Source of the DNA: DASZVN01 sp035547055
Lineage (GTDB): Bacteria > Pseudomonadota > Alphaproteobacteria > Rhizobiales > Methylopilaceae
Direction: 5' to 3'
Assembly: GCA_035547055.1 (NCBI GenBank)
Contig: DASZVN010000138.1
Span: forward strand, 1 to 20,062
Length of the DNA stretch: 20,062 nucleotides
The notes beneath the pieces were generated by a model, which saw nothing but the letters and a program-made list of their open reading frames with translations, was not told where the DNA came from and did no database searches. Positions 1 to 6,141 of this stretch are shown piece by piece. Position 1 is the first letter of the stretch. Each line of letters starts with the position of its first letter. A program made the translations under genes and the position numbers.

Positions 1-341
1 CCGACCTTGCCCGCCGCGGCGACCGCCCGCTTCACGGCATCCTCGCTCGAAATATCCGGCTGCGGCGCCCCGGCGCGGACGGCGATCGCCATGCCCGAGC
101 GGGCGAAGCCCTTGACGCTGCCGGCGAGCACATGGCCCTCGGCCTCCAGCGCCGCCATCACGTTGGAGGCGAGGACGACGATGTCCATCGCCTCGCCGGC
201 GCGCACCAGCTTGGCCGCATCGACCCCGCCCATCGGCTTGATCGCGACCGCCGTCCCGGTCCGCTCCTCGTAGCGGCGAGAGAGCTCGCCGAGAATCTGG
301 CGCGTCGCCATCGACGAGATGCCCGTGATCGCCGTGCCCAT
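1..341 (-). CDS. ModA-like substrate-binding protein, N-terminal part (runs off the left edge)
   Basis: About 113 residues are visible, beginning MGTAITGISSMATRQILGEL. The pattern is that of the periplasmic molybdate-binding (ModA, type 2 binding fold) family: a short first strand, a helix with RYEERTGTAVAIKPMGG, then VRAGEAMDIVVLASNVMAALEAEG and a stretch where family members enter the second lobe. The start is the ATG at 341. An in-frame stop lies at 378-380 and no other start codon lies between, so no signal peptide can be encoded. The sequence before the ATG has a G-rich GGGGGCAGG that may serve as ribosome binding site. It lies 62 bp downstream of tpiA on the same strand and is probably cotranscribed with it. 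Family assignment is fairly safe. Molybdate as ligand is inference; related cytosolic or orphan binding proteins of unknown ligand exist. Confidence 0.72.
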   Translation of the reverse strand, partial: MGTAITGISSMATRQILGELSRRYEERTGTAVAIKPMGGVDAAKLVRAGEAMDIVVLASNVMAALEAEGHVLAGSVKGFARSGMAIAVRAGAPQPDISSEDAVKRAVAAAGKV

Positions 342-403
342 GCCTGCCCCCGAATGAATGTTGCCCGCCGCGTCGTTTCACCGTTCGCGACGCCGCGCAA
401 GGC

Positions 404-1162
404 TCAGGCGTAGACGCCGGCGATGGCGAGGAAATCGACCGCCCGGAGGCTGGCGCCGCCGACGAGGGCGCCGTCGACGTCGGGCACGCCCATCAGCATC
501 GCCGCGTTGTCCGGCTTGCACGAGCCCCCATAGAGCAGCCGCACCCCGGCGCCGCCCTCCCCGAAGCGCGAGGCGAGGAGGCCGCGGAGCTGCATGTGGA
601 CCTCGGCCACGTCCTCGACCGTCGGCGTGAGGCCGGTGCCGATCGCCCAGACCGGCTCGTAGGCGACGACGAGGTTCGCCGCCCCCGCCCCGTCCGGCAC
701 CGACTGGGCGAGCTGGCGCTCGACCACGCCGAGGGTCGCCCCGGCCTCGCGCTCGGCCGCGGTCTCGCCGACGCAGACGATCGGCACCAGGCCGGCGCGC
801 CACGCCGCCGCCGCCTTGGCCCGCACCGTCTCGTCGGTCTCGCCGTGGCCGATGCGGCGCTCGGAATGGCCGACGATGACGTAGGTGGCGCCGACGTCGG
901 CCAGCATCTCGGCGGCGAGGTCGCCGGTGAAGGCGCCCTGCGGCGCCGGGTGGGTGTCCTCCGCGCCGATCGAGAACACGTCGCGGGCGAGCTCGGCGGC
1001 AAGGGCGAGCAGCGTCGCCGGCAGGCACAGCGCGACCTCGGCCGGGCCGGCAACGCCGGCCGCCACCGCGTCGCGGATCGCCGCCAGCTCGACGAGGTCG
1101 CGCCTCAGCCCGTTCATCTTCCAGTTGCCGGCGACAAGAGGGCGCGGGCGCGCGTCGGCCAT
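404..1162 (-). CDS. tpiA: Triosephosphate isomerase
   Basis: Interconverts dihydroxyacetone phosphate and glyceraldehyde 3-phosphate in the cytosol (glycolysis, gluconeogenesis). The 252-residue product is of normal length for the family and complete. Visible signatures are NWKMN at residues 13-17 (substrate Asn13 and Lys15), IVGHSERR with catalytic His99, AYEPVWAIGTG with catalytic Glu169, and the phosphate-gripping LYGGSCKPDNA near the C terminus. I chose the ATG at 1162 over the upstream in-frame ATG at 1180, because a perfect GGAGGAG lies 6 bases before 1162 and would be inside the gene otherwise. It is divergent from ppiD, sharing a 145-bp upstream region, and is followed on the same strand by the ModA-like gene. 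Confidence 0.97.
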   Translation of the reverse strand: MADARPRPLVAGNWKMNGLRRDLVELAAIRDAVAAGVAGPAEVALCLPATLLALAAELARDVFSIGAEDTHPAPQGAFTGDLAAEMLADVGATYVIVGHSERRIGHGETDETVRAKAAAAWRAGLVPIVCVGETAAEREAGATLGVVERQLAQSVPDGAGAANLVVAYEPVWAIGTGLTPTVEDVAEVHMQLRGLLASRFGEGGAGVRLLYGGSCKPDNAAMLMGVPDVDGALVGGASLRAVDFLAIAGVYA

Positions 1163-1168
1163 CGAGAT

Positions 1169-1175
1169 CTCCTCC
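1169..1175 (-). promoter_or_regulatory. Ribosome binding site that decides the tpiA start
   Basis: GGAGGAG on the minus strand, 6 bases from the ATG at 1162. This is seen directly and excludes the ATG at 1180 as the main start. Confidence 0.8.
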
Positions 1176-1229
1176 ACCATTCGGCCGGCGCGGCCGGTAG
1201 CAGATGAAGAGCCCGAGAGGAAGGCGGCA

Positions 1230-1259
1230 TTGCGACGGCGGGGGGCTGTCCCCTATGAT
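1230..1259 (+). promoter_or_regulatory. Candidate sigma-70 promoter of ppiD
   Basis: A TTGCGA at 1230-1235 (4 of 6 to TTGACA) is separated by 18 bases from TATGAT at 1254-1259 (5 of 6 to TATAAT). Transcription would begin near 1266 and leave a leader of about 42 bases before the ppiD ATG at 1308. The match is good by eye for a GC-rich genome but has not been tested. Confidence 0.42.
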
Positions 1260-1307
1260 CGCCGGCCCCGGCGGCCCCTCCCCGCCGCGCCCATGGAAAC
1301 GCGACCG

Positions 1308-3215
1308 ATGCTCAACAAGCTGCGCTCGAGCGCCAGCAGCCTTTTCGCCAAGCTCCTCCTCGGCCTCCTGGTGGTGAGCTTCGGCGTCTGGGGCATCGCC
1401 GACATCTTCCGCGGCTACGGCTCGCAGACGCTCGCGATCGTCGGCGGCCAGGAGATCGACATCGAGACCTACCGCACCGCGCTGCAGAACCAGATCCAGC
1501 AGCTCAGCCAGCAGGCCGGCAAGCCGCTCACGATGGCGGACGCCCGCTCGCTCGGCATCGACCAGCGCGTGCTCGGCCAGCTCGTCGCCCAGGCCGCGCT
1601 CGACAGGCGCACGCGCCAGCTCGGCCTTGCGCTCAGCGACGACGCCGTCGCCAAGAGCCTGATGGACAACGCCGCCTTCAAGGGACCGGACGGCAAGTTC
1701 GACCGCGCCCGCTTCGACGAGGTCGTGCGCCAGAACGGCTTCACCGAGCAGGGCTTCGTCGCCGACCAGCGCGGCTTCATGCTGCGCCGCCAGCTCCTCG
1801 AGGGGCTGACCGGGGGCGTCAAGGCGCCGCCGCCGCTCGTCGAGGCGATCCACCGCTACCAGAGCGAGAGCCGCGACATCCAGTATGTCGTGATCGGGCC
1901 GGACGCGATCCCGCCGATCGCCGCGCCCGACGACAAGACGCTCGAGGCCTTCTACCAGGAGCGCAAGGCCGAGTTCCGCACCGTCGAGCGGCGCAGCGTG
2001 ACCGCGCTGCCGGTCACGGTGTCCGTGCTCGCGCCGACCGAGAAGGTCGACGAGGCGGCGATCGCGAAGCGCTACGACCAGGAGCGCAGCCGGTTCACCG
2101 TCCCGGAGAAGCGCACCGTCGAGCGCATCGCCTTCCCGTCGATGGACGAGGCCAAGGCCGCCGCGGCGAGGCTCGCCGCCGGCACCAGCTTCGCCGACCT
2201 CGCCAAGGAGCGGAAGCTGAGCCAGGCCGACATCTCGCTCGGCACCGTCACCGAAGGGCAGCTCATCGACCAGGCGCTCGCCAAGGCGGCCTTCGCGCTA
2301 CCGGCCGGCGGCACCAGCCAGCCGGTCCAGGGCCAGTTCTCGCCGACCATCGTCCACGTGGCCGCGGTCCAGCCCGCGAGCGTGAAGCCGCTCGCCGAGG
2401 TCAGGGACGAGGTCCGCAACGAGATCGCGACCGACGAGGCGCGCCAGGCGCTCGGCGACGTCCACGACGCCATCGAGGACGCCCGCGCCGGCGGCGCGAC
2501 CCTCGCCGAGATCGCCAAGAAGCACGGCCTCAAGCTCGAAACGCTCGACAATGTCGACGCCCAGGGCCGCACGCCGGACGGCAAGACGCCGGCGGTACCG
2601 AACCTGTCGCAGATCGTTTCCGCCGCCGATCGCAGCGACGTCGGCATGGACAACGACCCGATCCGGCTCGGCGACGACGGCTATGTCTGGTACGAGGTCA
2701 CCAAGATCGACCCGGCCCACGACCGCAGCTTCGCCGAGGCCAGGGCCGACGTCGAGAAGGCGTGGCGCGGGAACGAGGAGAGGAAGCGCCTCCAGGCCAA
2801 GGCGGACGACTGGGTCAAGGCGCTCGACGCCGGCAGGACCACGCTCGCCGACGTCGCCAAGGAAGCGCACGGCTCGATCAGCGCCGCGATCGGCCTGACC
2901 CGGGTCGGCAACCAGGCGCCCGACGCGTTCGGGCCCGGCGCGGTGACCTCGGTCTTCGCCGCGCCGCCGAACGGCTTCGGCTCGGCCGACGCGGCCACGG
3001 CGCCCGGCCGGGTGCTGTTCCAGGTCACCAAGTCCACCGTGCCGCCGCTGAACCCCACGGCCGGGCAGACCCAGCAGCTCGAAAGCGCGCTCTCCGAGAC
3101 GATCCAGACCGACCTCGCCACCGAATACGTGCTGACCCTGCAGAACGAGTACGGCGTGCGCGTCAACCCGACCGCGCTGGCCTCGGTCACCGGCGGCGGC
3201 GCCGAGACCGACTGA
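1308..3215 (+). CDS. ppiD: PpiD-like membrane-anchored periplasmic folding factor (SurA-N / parvulin family)
   Basis: The 635-residue product has the PpiD layout: a short cytosolic N terminus (MLNKLRSSAS), one membrane anchor at about residues 12-34, a long helical SurA-like chaperone domain (about 35-200), a parvulin-type region at about 268-355, and a C-terminal helical part. The family helps newly exported proteins fold at the periplasmic side of the translocon. The parvulin region looks degenerate: the HILV strand expected at its start reads ERIAF (residues 272-276), so the catalytic histidine is absent, and the usual GG-LG turn reads ISLGTV. It is therefore probably a chaperone rather than an active isomerase, as reported for E. 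coli PpiD. I chose the ATG at 1308 over 1293 because a GGAAA lies at a usable distance before 1308 and the anchor then has a normal short lead. A long palindrome follows the gene. Confidence 0.88.
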   Translation: MLNKLRSSASSLFAKLLLGLLVVSFGVWGIADIFRGYGSQTLAIVGGQEIDIETYRTALQNQIQQLSQQAGKPLTMADARSLGIDQRVLGQLVAQAALDRRTRQLGLALSDDAVAKSLMDNAAFKGPDGKFDRARFDEVVRQNGFTEQGFVADQRGFMLRRQLLEGLTGGVKAPPPLVEAIHRYQSESRDIQYVVIGPDAIPPIAAPDDKTLEAFYQERKAEFRTVERRSVTALPVTVSVLAPTEKVDEAAIAKRYDQERSRFTVPEKRTVERIAFPSMDEAKAAAARLAAGTSFADLAKERKLSQADISLGTVTEGQLIDQALAKAAFALPAGGTSQPVQGQFSPTIVHVAAVQPASVKPLAEVRDEVRNEIATDEARQALGDVHDAIEDARAGGATLAEIAKKHGLKLETLDNVDAQGRTPDGKTPAVPNLSQIVSAADRSDVGMDNDPIRLGDDGYVWYEVTKIDPAHDRSFAEARADVEKAWRGNEERKRLQAKADDWVKALDAGRTTLADVAKEAHGSISAAIGLTRVGNQAPDAFGPGAVTSVFAAPPNGFGSADAATAPGRVLFQVTKSTVPPLNPTAGQTQQLESALSETIQTDLATEYVLTLQNEYGVRVNPTALASVTGGGAETD

Positions 3216-3245
3216 GCACCAGGCCGATGAACCCGCCGCGTCGCC

Positions 3246-3336
3246 CGTCATTGCGAGCGGAGCGAAGCAATCCAGGGCCCCAGCGTGACGCCTGGAGCCC
3301 CTGGATTGCTTCGTCGCTGCGCTCCTCGCAATGACG
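3246..3336. repeat. Palindromic intergenic repeat (CGTCATTGCGAG family) in the trpE leader
   Basis: The left arm (3246-3277, starting CGTCATTGCGAGCGGAGCG) is nearly the reverse complement of the right arm (3298-3336, ending CCTCGCAATGACGG), with about 20 bases between. Transcribed from either strand it would form a long stem-loop. From memory, this sequence type is a very common interspersed repeat of Hyphomicrobiales genomes. A shortened single-arm copy lies at 5531-5561. It fills most of the 164 bp between ppiD and trpE, so it may end ppiD transcripts or form part of the trpE 5' leader. No U-run follows, so a classic terminator is not shown. Confidence 0.85.
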
Positions 3337-3379
3337 GCAGCGGAACGGCCCGCAACACCCTTCAACCGAGCCATCCCTG

Positions 3380-4894
3380 ATGCAGACCATCCCCGACCTG
3401 GCGGATTTCGCCGCCCGCTATCAAGCGGGCGAGCCCCAGCTCGTCTGGACGACGCTGGTCGCCGACCTCGAGACGCCGGTCTCGGCCTATCTCAAGCTGG
3501 CCGAGCGCCGCGCCAACGCGTTCCTCCTCGAATCGGTCGAGGGCGGCGCGGTGCGCGGGCGCTACTCGATGATCGGCATCGAGCCGGACGTCCTGTGGCG
3601 GTGCCGCGGCGCGGTCGCCGAAATCAACCGCAGGCCGAAGCTCGATCCCGAGGCCTTCGTCCCCTGCCCCGAGCCGCCGCTCGACGCGCTGCGCCGGCTG
3701 ATCGCGGAATCCGCCATCGCCATCCCGCCCGGCCTGCCGCCGATGGCCGCCGCCGTATTCGGCTATCTCGGCTACGACATGGTCCGCCACATGGAGGATC
3801 TGGGCCCGCCCGGGCCGGACCCGCTCGGCCTGCCCGACGGCCTGATGATGCGGCCGACGCTGGTGATGATCTTCGATTCGGTCCGCGACGAGATCACCGT
3901 GGTGACGCCGGTCCGGCCGGACCCGGCGGTCTCGGCCGAGGCCGCCTACAGCCGCGCGCTCGACCGCCTCGAGAACGTGCTCGCCGCGCTCGACGGCCCG
4001 CTGCCGAAGCACGAGGCCCAGCCCGACGTGCCGCTGCCGGGCGAGATGGTCTCCAACACCACGCCCGACGAGTACATGGCGATGGTCGGCCGGGCGAAGG
4101 ACTACATCGCCGCCGGCGACATCTTCCAGGTGGTGCTGTCGCAGCGCTTCGAGGCGCCGTTCCCGCTGCCGCCGTTCGCGCTCTACCGCGCGCTCCGGCG
4201 CGTCAACCCCTCGCCGTTCCTGGTCTATCTCGATTTCGGCGGCTTCCAGATCGTCTGCTCCAGCCCCGAGATCCTGGTCCGCCTCCGCGAGGACGTCGTC
4301 ACCATCCGCCCGATCGCCGGCACCCGCCCGCGCGGCGCCACCCCGGCCGACGACGAGCGCCTCGGCCAGGAGCTTCTCGCCGACCCCAAGGAACGCGCCG
4401 AGCACCTGATGCTGCTCGACCTCGGGCGGAACGACGTCGGCCGCGTGGCCGCGGTCGGCACCGTGGCCGTGACCGACCGCTTCTTCCTCGAGCACTACAG
4501 CCACGTCATGCACATCGTCTCGAACGTCGAGGGCCGCCTCAGGCCCGGCCTCGACGCGCTCGACGCCATGGTCGCGGGCTTCCCGGCCGGCACCGTGTCC
4601 GGCGCGCCCAAGGTCCGGGCGATGGAGATCATCGACGAATTGGAGCGCGAGAAGCGCGGCGTCTATGCCGGCGCGCTCGGCTATTTCGGCGCGGGCGGCG
4701 CGATGGACACCTGCATCGCGCTCCGCACCTCGGTCGTGAAGGACGGCAAGCTCTACGCCCAGGCCGGCGCCGGCATCGTCGCCGATTCCGTGCCGCAGTC
4801 CGAGCAGGCCGAGTGCGTGAACAAGGTCCGCGCCCAGTTCCGCGCCGCCGAGGAAGCCGTCCGCTTCGCCGCCGGGGCGGGCCGGAGCCAATAG
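3380..4894 (+). CDS. trpE: Anthranilate synthase component I
   Basis: Converts chorismate to anthranilate with ammonia delivered by TrpG, the first committed step of tryptophan synthesis. The 504-residue length fits stand-alone TrpE and, unlike Rhizobium/Sinorhizobium, it is not fused to TrpG. The N-terminal tryptophan feedback site motif LLES is at residues 49-52. The C-terminal chorismate-binding domain shows LGRNDVGRVA, HIVSNVEGRL, PAGTVSGAPKVRAMEIIDEL (about 402-421) and the late GAGIVADSVPQSEQAE. The ATG at 3380 gives a normal N terminus (MQTIPDLADFAARY), though the upstream Shine-Dalgarno is weak. The partner trpG lies 1.25 kb downstream, separated by two small molybdenum-related genes and four repeats. 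No tandem-Trp leader peptide was found upstream; see rejected items. Confidence 0.97.
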   Translation: MQTIPDLADFAARYQAGEPQLVWTTLVADLETPVSAYLKLAERRANAFLLESVEGGAVRGRYSMIGIEPDVLWRCRGAVAEINRRPKLDPEAFVPCPEPPLDALRRLIAESAIAIPPGLPPMAAAVFGYLGYDMVRHMEDLGPPGPDPLGLPDGLMMRPTLVMIFDSVRDEITVVTPVRPDPAVSAEAAYSRALDRLENVLAALDGPLPKHEAQPDVPLPGEMVSNTTPDEYMAMVGRAKDYIAAGDIFQVVLSQRFEAPFPLPPFALYRALRRVNPSPFLVYLDFGGFQIVCSSPEILVRLREDVVTIRPIAGTRPRGATPADDERLGQELLADPKERAEHLMLLDLGRNDVGRVAAVGTVAVTDRFFLEHYSHVMHIVSNVEGRLRPGLDALDAMVAGFPAGTVSGAPKVRAMEIIDELEREKRGVYAGALGYFGAGGAMDTCIALRTSVVKDGKLYAQAGAGIVADSVPQSEQAECVNKVRAQFRAAEEAVRFAAGAGRSQ

Positions 4895-4913
4895 GCCTCC
4901 GACCGACCGTCCC

Positions 4914-5048
4914 CCCTCGCCCGGTCGCCTGCTGCGCAGGCGGCTCGACCCCTCCCCGCCGCGGAGAGGTGCCGGAGAGCGCAGCGTCCCTCACCTCTCC
5001 CGGAGGGAGAGGCCGAGTCGCTCGCAAAGCGAGCGAACCGGGTCAGGG
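4914..5048. repeat. Compound palindromic repeat after trpE
   Basis: A large imperfect palindrome with outer arms CCCTCGCCCGGTCGC / GCGAACCGGGTCAGGG. It contains three internal hairpins: 4926-4942 (CGCCTGC-TGC-GCAGGCG, perfect), 4994-5012 (CCTCTCC-CGGA-GGGAGAGG, near perfect) and 5018-5036 (TCGCTCGC-AAA-GCGAGCGA, perfect). The CTCTCCCGGAGGGAGAGG core resembles interspersed repeats I know from rhizobial genomes. It starts 19 bp after the trpE stop and could block or trim trpE transcripts. The rest of the 289-bp trpE-mop interval holds only the candidate operator listed next; no gene is seen. Confidence 0.75.
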
Positions 5049-5132
5049 CCTACGGCGCCGGCGAGGACGCGCAGTCCAATCAGCGGATGCATCCCGAGCG
5101 ACCTTCTTCCGCAAGCACGGAGAGGAGTCGCC

Positions 5133-5160
5133 CCCGCTGTGCCTGGTGATATATAGCGTT
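5133..5160 (+). promoter_or_regulatory. Candidate ModE (molybdate-responsive) operator before mop
   Basis: The right half TATATAGCGTT (5150-5160) matches 9 of 11 positions of the E. coli ModE half-site TATATAACGAT as I recall it. Six bases to its left, the correct spacing, lies CGCTGTGCC (5135-5143), a degenerate mirror half keeping CGCT-T. The site ends 23 bp before the mop ATG and overlaps a TATATA that could act as a -10 element. It would fit molybdate-dependent control of a molybdate-binding protein. The regulator gene is not in the window, and one half-site is poor, so this is an inference. Confidence 0.4.
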
Positions 5161-5183
5161 AGGCAGCCACGACGGAGGCGTCG

Positions 5184-5390
5184 ATGAAGCTCAGCGCGCG
5201 CAACCAGCTCAAGGGCAGGATCGTCTCGGTGCAGAAGGGCACCACCACCGGCCACGTCCGCATCGAGATCGGCCCGGGCGTGGTGGTCACCTCCTCCATC
5301 ACCAACGAGGCGATCGACGAGCTCGGCCTCGAGGTCGGCGACGAGGCGGTCGCCGTCATCAAGGCTTCCGACGTGATGGTCGGCAAATGA
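5184..5390 (+). CDS. mop: Molbindin, single TOBE/Mop-domain molybdate-binding protein
   Basis: A 68-residue protein consisting of one whole Mop (TOBE) domain: SARNQLKGRIVSVQKGTTTG, then VRIEIGPGVVVTSSITNEAI, then LGLEVGDEAVAVIKASDVMVG. Such single-domain proteins assemble into hexamers that bind and buffer several molybdate (or tungstate) ions in the cytosol, or share the fold used by ModC and ModE to sense molybdate. The start is supported by GGAGG 7 bases before the ATG at 5184. A candidate ModE box lies just upstream. Its stop overlaps the ATG at 5387 (ATGA), which opens a frame into the next gene. It sits unexpectedly between trpE and trpG. Confidence 0.9.
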   Translation: MKLSARNQLKGRIVSVQKGTTTGHVRIEIGPGVVVTSSITNEAIDELGLEVGDEAVAVIKASDVMVGK

Positions 5391-5400
5391 GGCGGCGCTC

Positions 5401-5496
5401 GCCGTCATGCCCGAGCTTGGCCCAGGCATCCACGAATTCGCCGTCGCCGTGGCCGAAGAAAGTCGCGGATGGCCGGGACGAGCCCGGCCATGACGG
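5401..5496. repeat. Palindromic interspersed repeat (GTCATGCCCG family)
   Basis: The left arm 5401-5431 (GCCGTCATGCCCGAGCTTGG and on) is a good reverse complement of the right arm 5467-5496 (GGATGGCCGGGACGAGCCCG, then GCCATGACGG). About 35 bases of loop lie between. Both arms look like the widely spread CGTCATGCCCGGGCTTG-type repeats of Bradyrhizobium-like genomes. It lies just downstream of mop and remains open in the frame of the following gene. Confidence 0.7.
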
Positions 5497-5530
5497 AGAG
5501 GGTCCGCACGCTCGCCGACGCCGGCAGCTC

Positions 5531-5561
5531 CTGGATTGCTTCGCTTCGCTCGCAATGACGG
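5531..5561. repeat. Single-arm copy of the CGTCATTGCGAG repeat
   Basis: CTGGATTGCTTCGCTTCGCT followed by CGCAATGACGG matches the right arm of the palindrome at 3298-3336, with a few bases lacking in the middle. The partner arm is missing here. The ATG within CAATGACGG is the most likely start codon of the following gene, so the repeat overlaps the first codons of a real protein. Confidence 0.75.
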
Positions 5562-6019
5562 CTGCGCTGCTGTGCGCCGCGCCCGCCTTCGCCGCCGATA
5601 TCGACCTGGTGAAGCCCGACGGGCAGCACCGGACGCTCACGGCCGCCGACCTGGCGCAGCTTCCCGCCGTCTCCGAGCACATCGCCTTCCAGACCGAGCA
5701 CGGCAACAGGGCGGCCGACTATGCCGGCCCGCGCCTCTGGGACGTCCTGAAGGCCGCCGGCCTCGCCGGCAATGGCCCGCCCCGCGACCTCCTGCGCGAC
5801 GCCCTGCTGGTCACCGGCAGCGACGGCTATGGCGTCGTCGTCGCAATGGGAGAAATCATACCGGAATTCGAGGACAAGGACGTTATCCTCGCGCAGAAGA
5901 TGAACGGCCAGCCGCTGTCCGGCAGCGAGGTCCGGCTGGCGGTGCCCGGCGACCGCCACGGCGGCCGCAGCGTCCGCGACGTGGTACGGATCGAGGTGAA
6001 GAGGCTGGAATCTCGGTAG
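5555..6019 (+). CDS. Small exported protein with molybdopterin-oxidoreductase-like (sulfite oxidase-type) fold
   Basis: The mature part (from ADIDLVKPDG) has the pattern of the oxidoreductase molybdopterin-binding domain (PF00174 type): YAGPRLWDVLKAAGLAG, then LLVTGSDGYGVVVAMGEI, DKDVILAQKMNGQPLSG and a closing PGDRHGGRSVRDVVRIEVK. At about 140 residues it is a minimal version. No cysteine remains after the signal peptide, so the thiolate that holds molybdenum in sulfite oxidases is absent and cofactor binding is doubtful. With the ATG at 5555 it begins MTAALLCAAPAFA, a short hydrophobic export signal lacking the usual basic start. The frame is open upstream to the ATG at 5387 (overlapping the mop stop), running through two repeats and giving RRRR-QLLDCFASLAMTAALL. 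The true start is thus uncertain. The stop codon is supplied by the next repeat (GTAGG at 6016-6020). Confidence 0.68.
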   Translation: MTAALLCAAPAFAADIDLVKPDGQHRTLTAADLAQLPAVSEHIAFQTEHGNRAADYAGPRLWDVLKAAGLAGNGPPRDLLRDALLVTGSDGYGVVVAMGEIIPEFEDKDVILAQKMNGQPLSGSEVRLAVPGDRHGGRSVRDVVRIEVKRLESR

Positions 6020-6080
6020 GGTGGGCATCGGCAAAGCCGATGCCCACGACGTGGGCACGCTACGCGTGCCCATCCTACGA
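6016..6080. repeat. Three-way-junction repeat, GTAGG-GTGGGCATCGGC family, copy 1
   Basis: Outer arms GTAGG (6016-6020) and CCTAC (6074-6078) enclose two hairpins. The first is a perfect 12-bp stem with an AAA loop at 6021-6047; the second is a 9-bp stem with a TAC loop at 6052-6072. The first base pairs contain the TAG stop of the upstream gene. A second copy with identical 12-bp arms lies at 10289-10358 after moeA. Confidence 0.85.
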
Positions 6081-6141
6081 AGTCGACCATGCGGTGGCGG
6101 GCGTGGCGCGGACGCGATATGAAGCCGCGGACAGGCATGCC

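Noticed and set aside
378..1853. 491-codon minus-strand frame across tpiA and the start of ppiD.
   Set aside because: It spans two well-supported genes in the wrong frame and crosses their shared promoter region.
3229..3334. Short open frame before trpE containing two Trp codons three apart (DAWSPWIA), a possible trp leader peptide.
   Set aside because: The frame and both Trp codons lie inside the interspersed palindrome. Its right-arm relative at 5531 carries the same CTGGATTGCTTCG, so one Trp codon is part of the repeat consensus. No tandem Trp run and no terminator with T-run follow.
3362..4891. Uninterrupted 509-codon frame antisense to trpE.
   Set aside because: It is rich in Arg, Asp, Val and Gly with no domain pattern, as expected opposite a very GC-rich gene; trpE on the other strand is unambiguous.
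3331..5187. 618-codon plus-strand frame overlapping trpE.
   Set aside because: It is an out-of-frame shadow of trpE, with Arg/Pro/Ala-rich low-information protein, continuing into repeat DNA.
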